Notes: generated by a model from the sequence alone, not told the origin. 64,000 nt of DNA from Lachnospiraceae bacterium AM93-12TA (GCA_027698105.1 JAQERH010000003.1:42521-106520), one strand, 5' to 3'. Positions 7,477-16,816 are shown, counted from the stretch's first letter. Numbers and translations: made by a program.

Positions 7477-8892
7477 ATGGAAAAAATAAAAGCTGGCTAT
7501 CGCAGAGAGATGAATCATAATTATATGATTATTGAGGCTTTAAACTCTGACTCAGAATGTTATGAAAGCAGAATGCTTTCTGGCAATACCATAGAGGGTT
7601 TATTAAAATTCCGGCAGAAGATAACAGAGACAGGGATGGAATTTTATTACGAAATTACATCGAAACAGCCTTTGTCAAGGCTGCTGGAGGGAAAGCTGAT
7701 TTCTTATGAAGAAATTAGAAAGATTCTGCTTGCAGCAGCCAGGATTTTGAGCCGGGTAGAGGAATTTCTTCTGAAGGAAGAGCAGATTCTGTTAGCCCCA
7801 GAGTTTATTTATGTGGATCCCGAACAGTTTTCTCTGTTTTTCTGTATTCTTCCAGGCTACAGCAGAAGCTTTCCAGAAGCATTTACAGAGCTGCTTCAGT
7901 ACATTTTGGAAAAAGTAGATCATCAGGATCATAGAAGCGTTGTACTGGCATATGGGCTGTACCATGAAAGTCTGAAAGAAAATTATGGAATGGATGATTT
8001 ACTGCGATATCTTGCCAGCGTTGAGAACGGAAAAACCGAGTGGGAAGAAAGAGAAAAGAAGCCGGCACAGGAAGAGACGATTGAAAGATATGAGAACCAG
8101 GAAGATTTGTTTTTTGCCTGTGATCAATCAGAAGAATTTTCTTCGGCTGATATTTCCAGCGAAACAGAACCATTCAGACAGGAAAGAAAGAACACCTTTG
8201 GTATTTTGAAAGCAGCCGGTGTGCTTTTTTTTACAGAGATATGCCTTTACTTTGTACTGGGAGAAGCAGGAATTAAGAGATACGGTGCTGCTTTGGCGCT
8301 TGCTATAGCTGGAGGATATCTGATTTTAACAAGCATTCAGCTGCTTATCTCTTCCAAAACAAAGAGAGAAGATGAGACACAGAAAAAGACAGAACAAGGT
8401 ATCACAGAAGAAATAAAGAGATGTAGAACATTGGAGAAACAAGGGATTCCCAGACAGGAAAATGATAGAAAAAGAGAACAGGAAGAATTGGATATTCTCT
8501 TTCGCTCTCTGGACGATGACTCCTATCCAGAAGAATCGGCATGGGAAGACAGAAATACAGAGCTTTTAACAGGTTCTGCAGAAAAGGGAAAACGGTGTGC
8601 AGCGTTGGAAAGTCTGTCGAAGGAGCGAAGCGATATCGAAATTCCCTATGTTCCTTTTTTGATAGGAAAAAACAGGGAAATGAATGATTTCCTTCTGGAC
8701 TGCCCTACAGTCAGCCGTCTTCATTTAAAAATTGATCAGAAGGAGGAGGTTTATATTTTTACGGATATGAACTCTACCAATGGAACAATCGTAAACGGAT
8801 ATAAGCTGGAAGCGAATGAAACAGTCAGCGTGAAGGAAGGAGACAGTGTTCAGATTGCAGGATTAAGTTATCGCTTTCGGGAATTCACATAA
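7477..8892 (+). CDS. DUF6382-FHA domain protein of the Tad locus
   Basis: The 471-residue protein has an N-terminal DUF6382-type domain (about 1-180), a polar linker, two membrane helices (about 247-290), a second charged linker, and a C-terminal FHA domain (about 385-470). The FHA signature is intact: FLIGKN, then TVSRLHLKI, then DMNSTNGTIVNG. FHA domains bind phosphothreonine peptides, so this protein probably senses a Ser/Thr kinase signal at the membrane. It ends the Tad operon, as similar proteins do in other Lachnospiraceae Tad loci. ATG 7477 follows AAGGGAGGGGG. No kinase gene is visible in the window. Confidence 0.75.
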   Translation: MEKIKAGYRREMNHNYMIIEALNSDSECYESRMLSGNTIEGLLKFRQKITETGMEFYYEITSKQPLSRLLEGKLISYEEIRKILLAAARILSRVEEFLLKEEQILLAPEFIYVDPEQFSLFFCILPGYSRSFPEAFTELLQYILEKVDHQDHRSVVLAYGLYHESLKENYGMDDLLRYLASVENGKTEWEEREKKPAQEETIERYENQEDLFFACDQSEEFSSADISSETEPFRQERKNTFGILKAAGVLFFTEICLYFVLGEAGIKRYGAALALAIAGGYLILTSIQLLISSKTKREDETQKKTEQGITEEIKRCRTLEKQGIPRQENDRKREQEELDILFRSLDDDSYPEESAWEDRNTELLTGSAEKGKRCAALESLSKERSDIEIPYVPFLIGKNREMNDFLLDCPTVSRLHLKIDQKEEVYIFTDMNSTNGTIVNGYKLEANETVSVKEGDSVQIAGLSYRFREFT

Positions 8893-8898
8893 AAAAGA

Positions 8899-8925
8899 TG
8901 AAAAAATTATATTTTTTCACGGCTT
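8899..8925 (+). terminator. Weak terminator-like hairpin after the Tad operon
   Basis: TGAAAAAA (8899-8906) pairs with TTTTTTCA (8912-8919) around a TTATA loop. The T-run lies inside the stem, so this is an AT-only hairpin and only a weak terminator candidate. Confidence 0.3.
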
Positions 8926-8956
8926 TTTCATTCAATCTGGAATAGACAGTCAATAT

Positions 8957-8984
8957 ATGATATAATATCGCCAGATATTATATC
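8957..8984 (+). promoter_or_regulatory. Palindrome covering a -10 box before the rhomboid gene
   Basis: GATATAATATC (8959-8969) and GATATTATATC (8974-8984) form a perfect 11-bp inverted repeat with a 4-base centre. The left arm contains TATAAT (8961-8966), a good -10 box about 90 bases before the rhomboid start. The arrangement suggests a repressor operator overlapping the promoter; the regulator is unknown. Confidence 0.5.
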
Positions 8985-9053
8985 GCGCCAGTTTAGGCGA
9001 GCGAAGAGAAGAAAGCCGGCTAAGTGAATTGGCTGTTTATGAAGAGGGCAGAC

Positions 9054-9668
9054 ATGGCTATGAATCAATTAAAAAAATTTTCATCTGTCAACACAGCGCT
9101 GATTGTTATGAATGTAATTCTGTTTCTGATCCCTGATTTTCTTGGATTTCTGCTCCCCTGGGATTCTTTATTTGAAAAGGGGACCATGATCCCTCTGCTT
9201 GTGGCGGAGAAGGGAGAATACTACAGACTGTTTACGTCCATGTTTCTCCATTTTGATATCAGGCATCTGCTGAACAATATGCTGGTTCTTTTCGTGCTGG
9301 GGGAAAGGCTGGAGGATTATCTGGGACATGGGCGATATCTGCTGTTTTACATACTTTGCGGAATCGGGGCTAATCTGATTTCTCTTCTGTTTTACTTAAG
9401 ATCCGGCGAGTTGTTTACCATGTCAGCCGGAGCGTCGGGAGCTATTTTTGGCGTAACAGGAGGACTGATTTGGATTGTTTACCGAAACAGGGGACGAATC
9501 GGAGATATCAACAGCAGACAGCTGGTACTTATGGCAGCTCTTTCCCTGTATCTTGGATTCAGCAGCACAGGTGTAAATAATGCTGCCCATGTAGGAGGTC
9601 TGGTGACAGGAATGCTTCTGGGAATTCCCTTCCATAGGTGGGTTTCCAGAGCTGGAAACAGCAGATGA
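9054..9668 (+). CDS. Rhomboid family intramembrane serine protease
   Basis: This polytopic protein cleaves membrane-anchored substrates within the bilayer. Six hydrophobic segments are visible. The catalytic serine is in SAGASGAIFG and the catalytic histidine in VNNAAHVGGLVTG. The loop-1 HFDIRHLLNNM region with its conserved HxxxN is also present. The length of about 205 residues is normal for the bacterial core family. ATG 9054 follows GAAGAGGG; GTG 9024 and ATG 9039 are upstream alternatives with weaker sites. It stands in front of a HIT gene 51 bases away, possibly co-transcribed. Substrates are unknown. Confidence 0.85.
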   Translation: MAMNQLKKFSSVNTALIVMNVILFLIPDFLGFLLPWDSLFEKGTMIPLLVAEKGEYYRLFTSMFLHFDIRHLLNNMLVLFVLGERLEDYLGHGRYLLFYILCGIGANLISLLFYLRSGELFTMSAGASGAIFGVTGGLIWIVYRNRGRIGDINSRQLVLMAALSLYLGFSSTGVNNAAHVGGLVTGMLLGIPFHRWVSRAGNSR

Positions 9669-9719
9669 AGGAGCAAAGCAGGAAGCTTATAAATAATAAA
9701 AAGAAAAGGAGAGATTGAA

Positions 9720-10148
9720 ATGAAGGATAAGGACTGTATTTTCTGTAAAATAGCGAATGGAGAGATTCCAGCGTCCACTGTTTATGAGGATGAGGATTTC
9801 AGGGTAATCCTGGATCTTGGACCGGCATCCAGGGGCCATGCTTTGATTCTTCCTAAGGAACATTATCAGGATTTATGTCATTTAGATGAAAGGACAGCAG
9901 CGAAGGTGCTTCCTTTAGCTGGAAAAATTGGCAGTGCAATGAAAAAAGCGTTAGGCTGTTCTGGATTTAATGTAGTTCAGAATAACGGAGAAGCGGCAGG
10001 ACAGACAGTATTCCATTTTCATGCCCATATTATTCCGCGGTATGAAAACGGACCGTCCATGGTTACATGGGAGCCTGGCAAGGCAGAGCCGGAAGAACTT
10101 ACAGAAATCAGCAGTGTGCTGAAGAGAGAATTAGAGTCAGAAAACTAA
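9720..10148 (+). CDS. HIT family nucleotide hydrolase (HinT-like)
   Basis: HIT proteins hydrolyse nucleoside phosphoramidates and related adenylated compounds. The catalytic triad motif HFHAHIIPRY sits at about residues 100-109, and the N-terminal CIFCKIANGEIP block, with two cysteines that often bind zinc, is typical of the HinT branch. The 142-residue length is standard. ATG 9720 has an AAAGGAGAG site. It is followed by a hairpin shared with the convergent murG gene. The assignment to the family is firm; the physiological substrate is not known. Confidence 0.88.
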   Translation: MKDKDCIFCKIANGEIPASTVYEDEDFRVILDLGPASRGHALILPKEHYQDLCHLDERTAAKVLPLAGKIGSAMKKALGCSGFNVVQNNGEAAGQTVFHFHAHIIPRYENGPSMVTWEPGKAEPEELTEISSVLKRELESEN

Positions 10149-10160
10149 AACAGATAGCAG

Positions 10161-10198
10161 CAAAAGGCGGAGAACCTGCAAAGAGAGATTCTCCGCCT
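10161..10198 (-). terminator. Terminator of murG (minus strand)
   Basis: AGGCGGAGAA (10165-10174) and TTCTCCGCCT (10189-10198) form a 10-bp perfect stem. On the minus strand it ends in CCTTTTG, so it best serves murG, which stops at 10230. It may also slow transcription from the HIT gene. Confidence 0.65.
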
Positions 10199-10229
10199 CA
10201 AGGCTGATTAAGAAAAAAGACGTATTCAC

Positions 10230-11297
10230 CTAAGATTCTGCACATTCACGAATCAGATTCATAATAGTTTCTACTGCATTGTTTAACGTACTTTTCTCCA
10301 TTGCTTCGATAAAGGATATACGATTTTTATAGGTTTCAGAAACAGCCTGGTACAGAGTCTCAGAGGTAAGAACCTCTTCCTCCAGTACGGTGCTGAAGCC
10401 CTGTTTAGCAAAAGAATTTGCATTTAAAATCTGATCTCCGCGGCTTGCAGCAGCAGAAAGAGGAATCAGAATATTGGGCTTTCGCAGTGCTAGGATTTCA
10501 CAGATAGAGTTTGCTCCAGCTCTGGAAATGATCAGATCAGCAGCAGCAAACAGATGGCGAAGAGGCTTGTCCACATATTCATACTGCACATAGCCGGAGG
10601 TGCCAATGAGGCTTTCGTCCAGATTTCCTTTGCCACATATATGTATGATCTGAAACTGGGGAAGCAGTTTCGGCAGAATGCTGCGAACCGCATGGTTGAC
10701 AGTAACGGATCCAAGGCTTCCTCCAATTACCAGAATGACTGGGCGGTTTGCAGACAGGCCGGCATACTGCAGGCCGGAAAGCCGATCCCCTGTCAGCAGT
10801 TCTTCACGGATAGGAGAACCGGAAAGTACCGCTTTGTCCTTTGGAAGATAGTTTAAGGTTTCCGGAAAATTGCAGCATACCTTTTGCGCGGCCGGAATAC
10901 AGATTTTATTCGCTAAGCCAGGTGTCATATCTGATTCGTGGATAATGACAGGGATTTTATAATGTTTCGCTGCCAGCACAACAGGAACAGAGACAAAGCC
11001 GCCCTTAGAGAAAACAATATCAGGTCTGTACTGTTTCATTAATCGTTTTGCCTGACCATATCCTTTCAGGACACGGAGAGGATCAGAAAAGTTTTTAATA
11101 TCGAAGTATCGGCGAAGTTTTCCGGAAGAAATTCCATCATAGGGAATTCCGGCATCTTCTATCAGGCGCCGCTCGATGCCATGATAGGATCCGATATAGT
11201 GAATTTCAAATTCTTCCTTGCGAAGGGAAGGAAGGAGAGCCAGATTCGGAGTAACATGGCCGGCAGTTCCGCCGCCGGTCAAAACGATTTTTTTCAT
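10230..11297 (-). CDS. murG: MurG, lipid II synthase (GlcNAc transferase)
   Basis: MurG transfers GlcNAc from UDP-GlcNAc to lipid I on the inner membrane face, giving lipid II for peptidoglycan. The N-terminal glycine-rich loop GGTAGHVTPNLAL is at residues 8-20. The C-terminal donor-binding half has VIGGSLGSVTVNHAV and SRAGANSICEILAL. The 355-residue length is normal. ATG 11297 has a GGAGG site; a longer frame starts upstream without support. The gene stands alone and not in a division-wall cluster, and its promoter region overlaps the terminator tail of the TSCPD gene. Confidence 0.92.
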   Translation of the reverse strand: MKKIVLTGGGTAGHVTPNLALLPSLRKEEFEIHYIGSYHGIERRLIEDAGIPYDGISSGKLRRYFDIKNFSDPLRVLKGYGQAKRLMKQYRPDIVFSKGGFVSVPVVLAAKHYKIPVIIHESDMTPGLANKICIPAAQKVCCNFPETLNYLPKDKAVLSGSPIREELLTGDRLSGLQYAGLSANRPVILVIGGSLGSVTVNHAVRSILPKLLPQFQIIHICGKGNLDESLIGTSGYVQYEYVDKPLRHLFAAADLIISRAGANSICEILALRKPNILIPLSAAASRGDQILNANSFAKQGFSTVLEEEVLTSETLYQAVSETYKNRISFIEAMEKSTLNNAVETIMNLIRECAES

Positions 11298-11378
11298 AGT
11301 GATTGCCTCCATAAAGTTAACAGTGAGAAATGACAGCACTGCATTTCTTAAACTTATTATAATAGTAAACGCTGTAAG

Positions 11379-11416
11379 AAAAAAGTCAATCCCCGGAAAT
11401 ATTTCCAGGGATTGAC
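11379..11416 (-). terminator. Terminator of the TSCPD gene
   Basis: GTCAATCCCCGGAAAT (11385-11400) and ATTTCCAGGGATTGAC (11401-11416) form a near-perfect stem. On the minus strand it is followed by six T, a strong intrinsic terminator 10 bases after the TSCPD stop codon. TTGAC at the end of the stem could double as a -35 box for murG. Confidence 0.8.
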
Positions 11417-11426
11417 AAAAGAGCCG

Positions 11427-11672
11427 TTATATACTGGCCTTGTACTGTTTTAAAGCGCGGGCCAGCTGATCGGGGCAGGAGGTAGGGCGGGCGCCGCAGC
11501 GAATACCGTCAATACGGGAAATAGCATCATCAATATCCATTCCCTCGATCAGACGAGCCACACCCTGTGTGTTTCCGGAGCATCCTCCAATAAAATGCAC
11601 ATTTGTTATCTTATTGTCTTTAACATCAAATTCAATGGCGCTGGAACAGACGCCGCAGGTCTTAAAAAGCAT
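11427..11672 (-). CDS. TSCPD domain protein
   Basis: This 81-residue protein belongs to the short TSCPD family named after a motif present here as RPTSCPDQLARAL near the C-terminus. Other conserved cysteines are in TCGVCSSAIEF and GGCSGNTQGVARL, with CGARPTSC downstream. A longer relative is the C-terminal domain of some ribonucleotide reductases; the stand-alone protein has no established function but the cysteines suggest metal binding. ATG 11672 has a GAGGGGG site. It is a single-gene unit with its own terminator. Confidence 0.8.
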   Translation of the reverse strand: MLFKTCGVCSSAIEFDVKDNKITNVHFIGGCSGNTQGVARLIEGMDIDDAISRIDGIRCGARPTSCPDQLARALKQYKASI

Positions 11673-11772
11673 AAATATGTCCCCCTCAGAAATAGAAGCA
11701 GTATATTAACATAATAAAGTGTTCTGTATAGCAAAACTGTTACCAGCAGATTATAACCTTTTCTAAAAAGAA

Positions 11773-11801
11773 TTGTCAAGAACCGGCATATCTTCTATAA
11801 T
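11773..11801 (+). promoter_or_regulatory. Sigma-A promoter of mtnN
   Basis: TTGTCA (11773-11778) and TATAAT (11796-11801) are separated by 17 bases, about 38 bases before the mtnN start. Confidence 0.75.
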
Positions 11802-11838
11802 GTCAGGAGAAATAAAAAAGTAAAAAGGAGGCAGAAAT

Positions 11839-12540
11839 ATGCTTGGAATTATAGGTGCAATGGATGAAGAAGTTGCAAAAGTGAAGGAGGAAATGACACA
11901 GGTTCAGGTTATAAAAGCTGCAGGTATGGATTTCTATGTAGGAAAGCTGTGCGGAAAAGATGCAGTAGTTGTGAGATCAGGAATTGGTAAGGTCAATGCC
12001 GGAATGTGTACGCAGATTCTGGCAGATCGTTTTCAGGCAGATGCTGTGATTAATACAGGAATTGCAGGTTCTCTGCGCAATGAGATTAACATTGGAGATA
12101 TTGTGATTTCCACAGACGCAGTACAGCATGATGTAGATGCCGGCGGATTCGGCTATCCGAAGGGACAGATTCCACGGGTAGATACCTTTGCATTTCAGGC
12201 AGACGAGGCGCTTGGCGATCTGGCTCTGGCCTGCAATAAGAGAGTAAATCCTGATATCCAGGCTTTTAAGGGACGTGTTGTCAGCGGGGATCAGTTTATT
12301 TCTGATAAGGAAAAGAAAAAATGGCTGGCAGAGGAGTTTGGCGCAAGCTGTACAGAGATGGAGGGAGCTGCTATTGCCCAGGCGGCATATTTAAACGGCA
12401 TCCCTTATCTGGTAATCCGTGCGATTTCTGATAAGGCCGATGACAGTGCAGGTATGGATTATGCAGAATTTGAGGCTCAGGCTATCCGCCATTCTGTGAA
12501 TTTGATTTTAGAGATGGCGAAGTGTATGAACCAGAGATAA
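11839..12540 (+). CDS. mtnN: 5'-methylthioadenosine/S-adenosylhomocysteine nucleosidase
   Basis: MtnN (Pfs) removes adenine from MTA and SAH, recycling SAM by-products and feeding AI-2 or methionine salvage. The N-terminal GAMDEEV carries the catalytic glutamate. GIAGSLRNEINIGDIV, GRVVSGDQF, TEMEGAAIAQAA and AISDKADDSA carry the nucleoside-binding and catalytic aspartate residues. The 233-residue length matches the family. ATG 11839 has an AAAGGAGG site. The gene appears monocistronic. No luxS or methionine synthase gene is nearby. Confidence 0.93.
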   Translation: MLGIIGAMDEEVAKVKEEMTQVQVIKAAGMDFYVGKLCGKDAVVVRSGIGKVNAGMCTQILADRFQADAVINTGIAGSLRNEINIGDIVISTDAVQHDVDAGGFGYPKGQIPRVDTFAFQADEALGDLALACNKRVNPDIQAFKGRVVSGDQFISDKEKKKWLAEEFGASCTEMEGAAIAQAAYLNGIPYLVIRAISDKADDSAGMDYAEFEAQAIRHSVNLILEMAKCMNQR

Positions 12541-12726
12541 CAGGTTTTTTCTATGATACTGCAGATACACGCTGCATCAGGAATAGCCTGAAAGGGAGAA
12601 AACCGGTCGACGGGATTCGTCTTGATAAAAGAAAAAGCGCCGGAAACTGGCTGGAAAAGCGGAAGAAATGATGGAAAATTCTTGTTTTATAAGAGAATTT
12701 GACGAACGATTCTGTGCCCCGCTATC

Positions 12727-12755
12727 TTTTCAAAGACAGATCGGACGGCTATAAT
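12727..12755 (+). promoter_or_regulatory. Putative sigma-A promoter
   Basis: TTTTCA (12727-12732) and TATAAT (12750-12755), 17 bases apart, lie 44 bases before the hypothetical membrane gene. The -35 box is weak. The rest of 12541-12798 shows no gene. Confidence 0.5.
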
Positions 12756-12798
12756 AAAAGCCATCTGGAAAAATCTGGAGAAGAAAGGGGAGCTTTTT

Positions 12799-13824
12799 AT
12801 GCTGGAAATGTTACAAACAGGAAAAGCCTTGTATGCGCTGGCTGCGATAGGAGCCATTGGAGCAATCAGTAAATTTATTACGCGCAGCCTTTACAAACGA
12901 TTAATCCGTGAGACGGACAACATGGCAATGACAAAAAACAGGAATCTGAAAGCCTTGAAACAGAAGCTGGAGAATGCCTGCCGTTTGAATCAGAATATTG
13001 TGAATACGGAAGCCTATCTGGAACGGCAGATGTATGGATTTCGCTTTATGAATCTTTCGCTCGACAGCTGGAATAATCTGTCAGCTCAGATGACAATTTT
13101 AGGAATTATGGCAGGAGGAGCCGCTTCCTTTGCTGCTTACTGGTACAGGCTGGATTCCTACTACATTGTGCTTTATGCATCAGCAGGAGCCTTCCTGGGA
13201 CTGGCGTTGGCTTTTTTAGACAGCAGCTTCAGTATCGGGCTGAAACAGCAGCGTTTAGCGAATGCGCTTCTGGAATACACAGATAATTCTGTTCTTGTAA
13301 GAGCCTTCAGAGATAGTGCAGGGCAGGAGGAACGCTTTCAGGATTCGGTGAGACGTCTTCCGATGCGGGAGATACATACAGACGAATTAGATGAGAGAGA
13401 GGCCCTGATCCGTGAAAATGCCATCCGGGACGGACTGATTCAAGAGGCGGTTAAAATTCCGGAAAGACGGTGCGAGGCCAAGGAACAAAGGACTCTGTTT
13501 GGCTCTGAAAAGACGGACAAGCCGGCCGGTTTAAAACGGCTGAAAGCTGAGAAGACGGGAAGAGGAAAAAAACCAGCGGCCTTGATTGAAGAAAAAAATG
13601 CGATCTTTCAGAGTCTGAATGAGAATTCTCAGAGTACTTCAGAGTCTCAGAACCCCTCCGGAGATGGAATCAGAGATATTGATTATCTGAAGCACAGCCT
13701 GGAACAGATAGCAGCCAGCCGGGAACGCTCTAAATATCAGGAGGAGTGGACGAAGAACCTGAATCCAGAGGAGATGAAGGCGCTGGGAGAACTGCTTCGT
13801 CAGTATCTGTCTGCAGAATCGTAA
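12799..13824 (+). CDS. Hypothetical membrane protein with charged C-terminal tail
   Basis: I do not recognise a family. The 341-residue protein has a short N-terminal membrane segment (about 8-26), then a basic helical stretch containing about ten Asn/Gln/Lys-rich turns. Two more membrane segments follow at about 95-113 and 118-140 (LGIMAGGAASFAAYWY and YIVLYASAGAFLGLALAFL). After about residue 160 it is soluble, charged and probably disordered, with a Ser/Gln-rich stretch near 275-290. The layout resembles a scaffold or a T2SSF-like remnant, but I see no motif to support either. ATG 12799 has an AGGGGAG site. It lies between mtnN and pgi with its own promoter. Confidence 0.6.
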   Translation: MLEMLQTGKALYALAAIGAIGAISKFITRSLYKRLIRETDNMAMTKNRNLKALKQKLENACRLNQNIVNTEAYLERQMYGFRFMNLSLDSWNNLSAQMTILGIMAGGAASFAAYWYRLDSYYIVLYASAGAFLGLALAFLDSSFSIGLKQQRLANALLEYTDNSVLVRAFRDSAGQEERFQDSVRRLPMREIHTDELDEREALIRENAIRDGLIQEAVKIPERRCEAKEQRTLFGSEKTDKPAGLKRLKAEKTGRGKKPAALIEEKNAIFQSLNENSQSTSESQNPSGDGIRDIDYLKHSLEQIAASRERSKYQEEWTKNLNPEEMKALGELLRQYLSAES

Positions 13825-13842
13825 GGAGGAGTCAGAACAAGG

Positions 13843-13871
13843 TTGATAAATTTATAACAGATTGCTATAAT
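13843..13871 (+). promoter_or_regulatory. Sigma-A promoter of pgi
   Basis: TTGATA (13843-13848) and TATAAT (13866-13871) with a 17-base spacer precede pgi by 108 bases, which leaves a long untranslated leader. Confidence 0.75.
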
Positions 13872-13978
13872 AAGGTTAAACGCGAAAGCGTCAAAGGCTG
13901 AAAAACCGGTTGTCTGGAGTATTGATCGGCATACAGCTGTACCATAGTCAGGCACAGAAGAAAAGGAGAGAACATAAG

Positions 13979-15328
13979 ATGGGCAGAGAAGTGGCATTTG
14001 ATTATTCCAAGGCAGCTCCCTTTGTACGGAAAGAGGAGCTGGAAAATATGAAGAACGCGGTTATGTGCGCTAAGGACGTACTTGTCGGAAAGACAGGAGC
14101 GGGAAATGATTTTTTAGGCTGGATTGATCTGCCGGTTGATTATGATAAAGAAGAGTTCGCCAGAATTAAAAAAGCAGCTGAGAAGATTCAGAGTGACTCA
14201 GATGTGCTGTTAGTAGTTGGAATCGGCGGATCCTATCTGGGCGCGAGAGCAGCGATTGAATTTTTAAACCACAGCTTTTATAACGTGCTTCCCAAGGGAA
14301 AGAGGAAGACTCCGGAGATCTATTTTGTAGGAAACAGCATCAGCAGCAAATACATTGAGGATCTGAAAGACGTGCTGGAGGGAAAGGATTTCTCTGTCAA
14401 CATTATTTCCAAGTCAGGAACTACCACAGAGCCGGCCATCGCATTCCGTGTATTTAAGAAAATGCTGATTGAAAAGTACGGAAAGGAGGAGGCAAATAAG
14501 AGAATTTATGCCACCACAGACCGTGCAAAGGGTGCGCTGAAAAATCTGGCAAACGAGGAGGGATATGAGTCCTTCGTAGTTCCGGATGACGTAGGCGGAC
14601 GTTTTTCTGTACTTACAGCAGTAGGACTGCTTCCAATCGCAGTCAGCGGAGCAGATATTGATAAGCTGATGGAAGGAGCTGCAAATGGAAGACGGAAGGC
14701 TCTCGAGCTGCCTTACGAGGAAAATGATGCTCTGCTTTACGCAGCAGTGAGAAATATCCTTCTGAGAAAAGGAAAGCAGGTAGAGATTGTGGCTAATTAT
14801 GAGCCAAGCCTTCACTACGTTTCCGAGTGGTGGAAGCAGCTTTACGGAGAGAGCGAGGGAAAGGATCAGAGAGGTATTTTCCCGGCGGCAGTTGATCTGA
14901 CTACGGATCTTCATTCTATGGGACAGTTTATTCAGGACGGAGCCAGAATTATGTTTGAAACTGTGCTGAATGTGGAACATTCTTCTGCAGAGGTTCTTCT
15001 GGAGGAAGAGGACGCAGACACAGACGGTATGAACTATCTGGCTGGAAAGAGTGTGGACTTTGTAAATAAGAGCGCTATGAACGGAACCATTTTGGCTCAT
15101 ACAGATGGAAACGTGCCGAACCTGCTGGTAAATATTCCAGAGCAGAATGAGTTTTGTTTAGGAGAGCTGTTCTATTTCTTTGAGTTTGCCTGCGGAATCA
15201 GCGGCTACCTCCTGGGAGTCAACCCATTTAATCAGCCGGGCGTAGAAAGCTATAAGAGAAATATGTTTGCACTTCTCGGAAAGCCAGGCTACGAGGAGGC
15301 CAGGGAAGAGCTGTTAAAGAGACTGTAG
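13979..15328 (+). CDS. pgi: Glucose-6-phosphate isomerase
   Basis: Pgi interconverts glucose 6-phosphate and fructose 6-phosphate in the cytoplasm. The sugar-phosphate-binding SIS motif [16 protein letters not shown] is at about residues 142-157. The catalytic-region blocks [16 protein letters not shown] and, further on, [15 protein letters not shown] are present. The 449-residue length is that of the Gram-positive short form. ATG 13979 has an AAAAGGAGAG site; the frame upstream is open but unsupported. A strong terminator follows, so the gene is monocistronic. Confidence 0.95.
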   Translation: MGREVAFDYSKAAPFVRKEELENMKNAVMCAKDVLVGKTGAGNDFLGWIDLPVDYDKEEFARIKKAAEKIQSDSDVLLVVGIGGSYLGARAAIEFLNHSFYNVLPKGKRKTPEIYFVGNSISSKYIEDLKDVLEGKDFSVNIISKSGTTTEPAIAFRVFKKMLIEKYGKEEANKRIYATTDRAKGALKNLANEEGYESFVVPDDVGGRFSVLTAVGLLPIAVSGADIDKLMEGAANGRRKALELPYEENDALLYAAVRNILLRKGKQVEIVANYEPSLHYVSEWWKQLYGESEGKDQRGIFPAAVDLTTDLHSMGQFIQDGARIMFETVLNVEHSSAEVLLEEEDADTDGMNYLAGKSVDFVNKSAMNGTILAHTDGNVPNLLVNIPEQNEFCLGELFYFFEFACGISGYLLGVNPFNQPGVESYKRNMFALLGKPGYEEAREELLKRL

Positions 15329-15372
15329 CAGTCTATAACCGGAAGCGGTACATAAACTGAATCAAAAAATTA

Positions 15373-15436
15373 AAAGAGGGAGTTTTCCAGGCTTCTGGGT
15401 GAATACCAGAAAGCCGCAGGAAAATTCCCTCTTTTT
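15373..15436. terminator. Bidirectional terminator between pgi and the CoA-transferase
   Basis: AAAGAGGGAGTTTTCC and GGAAAATTCCCTCTTTTT pair as a long stem with an internal smaller hairpin (CTTCTGG/CCAGAAAG). T-runs on one side and A-runs on the other let it serve both convergent genes. Confidence 0.85.
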
Positions 15437-15466
15437 GCATGGATAAGCTGTTTACACGATGCTGCT

Positions 15467-16786
15467 TTATGAGAAATGTTCTGCTGCGTACCGCAGAAGC
15501 TCTTCCCTGAAGTCAGGATGGGCGATGGAAGCCATTGCCTCTGCACGCTCTTTCAGGGAAAGGCCAGAGAGCTTGGCTACGCCGAATTCTGTAGCTGCAT
15601 ACTGAATCATAGTTCGTGGGGCAGAGACGGTACTGCCGCCTGGAATGAACGGTACTATGTTGGATTTCAGGGTTCCGTCTTTTTTTCTGTGGGTGGAAGC
15701 CAGACAGATAAAGCCTTTTCCGCCTTCAGAACGGAATGCGCCTTCCAGAAAATCAAGCTGCCCGCCTGTTCCGGAGAGCTGGCGGCTGCCTGCAGATTCA
15801 GCATTTTCCTGTCCCATCAGATCCAGTTCTACACCGCCGTTAATACTGATGACATGCTTCATCCGGCTGATCCGTTCTGGGGAGTGAATGTAATCCACAT
15901 CAGCGGGACGGAACAGCTCTGGTTCTTCGTCCAGCCACTGATAAAGCTCTTCTGAACCCATAGCCAGATTCCAGGAGGAGTAGCCGGTATCCACCTCTTT
16001 TCGGCTGTTGGTCAGCTTTCCAGCTTTATGAAGCGCTAAAAAGGCATCGCTGATAGTGCCGGTATGGCATCCCAGATCCTTTCGATCTGATTCGGCCAGC
16101 ATATTTGCCACTGTAAAAGGAATGCCGCCTACACCCAGGGAGAGAACAGCCCCATCTGGAATTTCTTCTACGACACGCTTTGCAATTTCAATGTCAGTGG
16201 CAGACGGCTCGCGGTAGGTGCGGACAGGAAGCGGCTCATGCTCTCCCTCAACGATATAATCAGCTTCTGACAGATGGACACGATGGGATCCGTCCACTCC
16301 CTGAAGCCGCGGAAGACGTTCGTTGATCTCGAAAATAACCGTTCTGGCCTGTTCAAAAATAGTTCTCCAGGCATAGTTGGAAATACCAAGGCCGCAGAAG
16401 CCGTTTGCATCTGGTCTGGAAACGGGGACAAAGGCTACATCCACCCGGATGTGTCTGCGGTAAAGCTCAGGAAGAGAGCGGAGAATCATGGGGATAAACT
16501 GGCAGAGTCCGCGGCTTCTCAGTTTTCTCTCATAATCTCCAATGTGCCAGCTGTAATAGGTAAAAGCGGACTGCTCCGGATCACACTCTACTACTTCGAT
16601 TCTGGGACGTATCACAAGACCGCCGCGGATTTTTACATCCTTCAGCTCCTCTTTTCTGCCGGCCAGAGCTTTATCCATCAGTTCTGGAAAGCCTGCTCCG
16701 AAACCGTAGTCAACCCAGTCGCCGGAGCGGACAGCCTTGGCTGCTGTCTCCGGGGTCACAAATCTGTTTCTGTAATCATTTGCCAT
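15467..16786 (-). CDS. Butyryl-CoA:acetate CoA-transferase-type enzyme
   Basis: The 439-residue protein belongs to the family I CoA-transferases of the 4-hydroxybutyrate / butyryl-CoA:acetate branch. Visible blocks are SGDWVDYGFGAGFP (residues 21-34), GVGGIPFTVANMLAESDRKD, and GQENAESAGSRQLSGTGGQLDF with the catalytic-region Glu. The C-terminus has QYAATEFGVAKLSGLSLKERA. Such enzymes move CoA between acyl-CoA and acetate in butyrate or amino-acid fermentation. Whether the acyl group is butyryl, propionyl or 4-hydroxybutyryl cannot be told from sequence here. ATG 16786 follows AAAGGAATC. It is a single-gene unit between terminators, with a strong promoter. Confidence 0.8.
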   Translation of the reverse strand: MANDYRNRFVTPETAAKAVRSGDWVDYGFGAGFPELMDKALAGRKEELKDVKIRGGLVIRPRIEVVECDPEQSAFTYYSWHIGDYERKLRSRGLCQFIPMILRSLPELYRRHIRVDVAFVPVSRPDANGFCGLGISNYAWRTIFEQARTVIFEINERLPRLQGVDGSHRVHLSEADYIVEGEHEPLPVRTYREPSATDIEIAKRVVEEIPDGAVLSLGVGGIPFTVANMLAESDRKDLGCHTGTISDAFLALHKAGKLTNSRKEVDTGYSSWNLAMGSEELYQWLDEEPELFRPADVDYIHSPERISRMKHVISINGGVELDLMGQENAESAGSRQLSGTGGQLDFLEGAFRSEGGKGFICLASTHRKKDGTLKSNIVPFIPGGSTVSAPRTMIQYAATEFGVAKLSGLSLKERAEAMASIAHPDFREELLRYAAEHFS

Positions 16787-16816
16787 GATCTATGATTCCT
16801 TTCATGTTCTGATATA

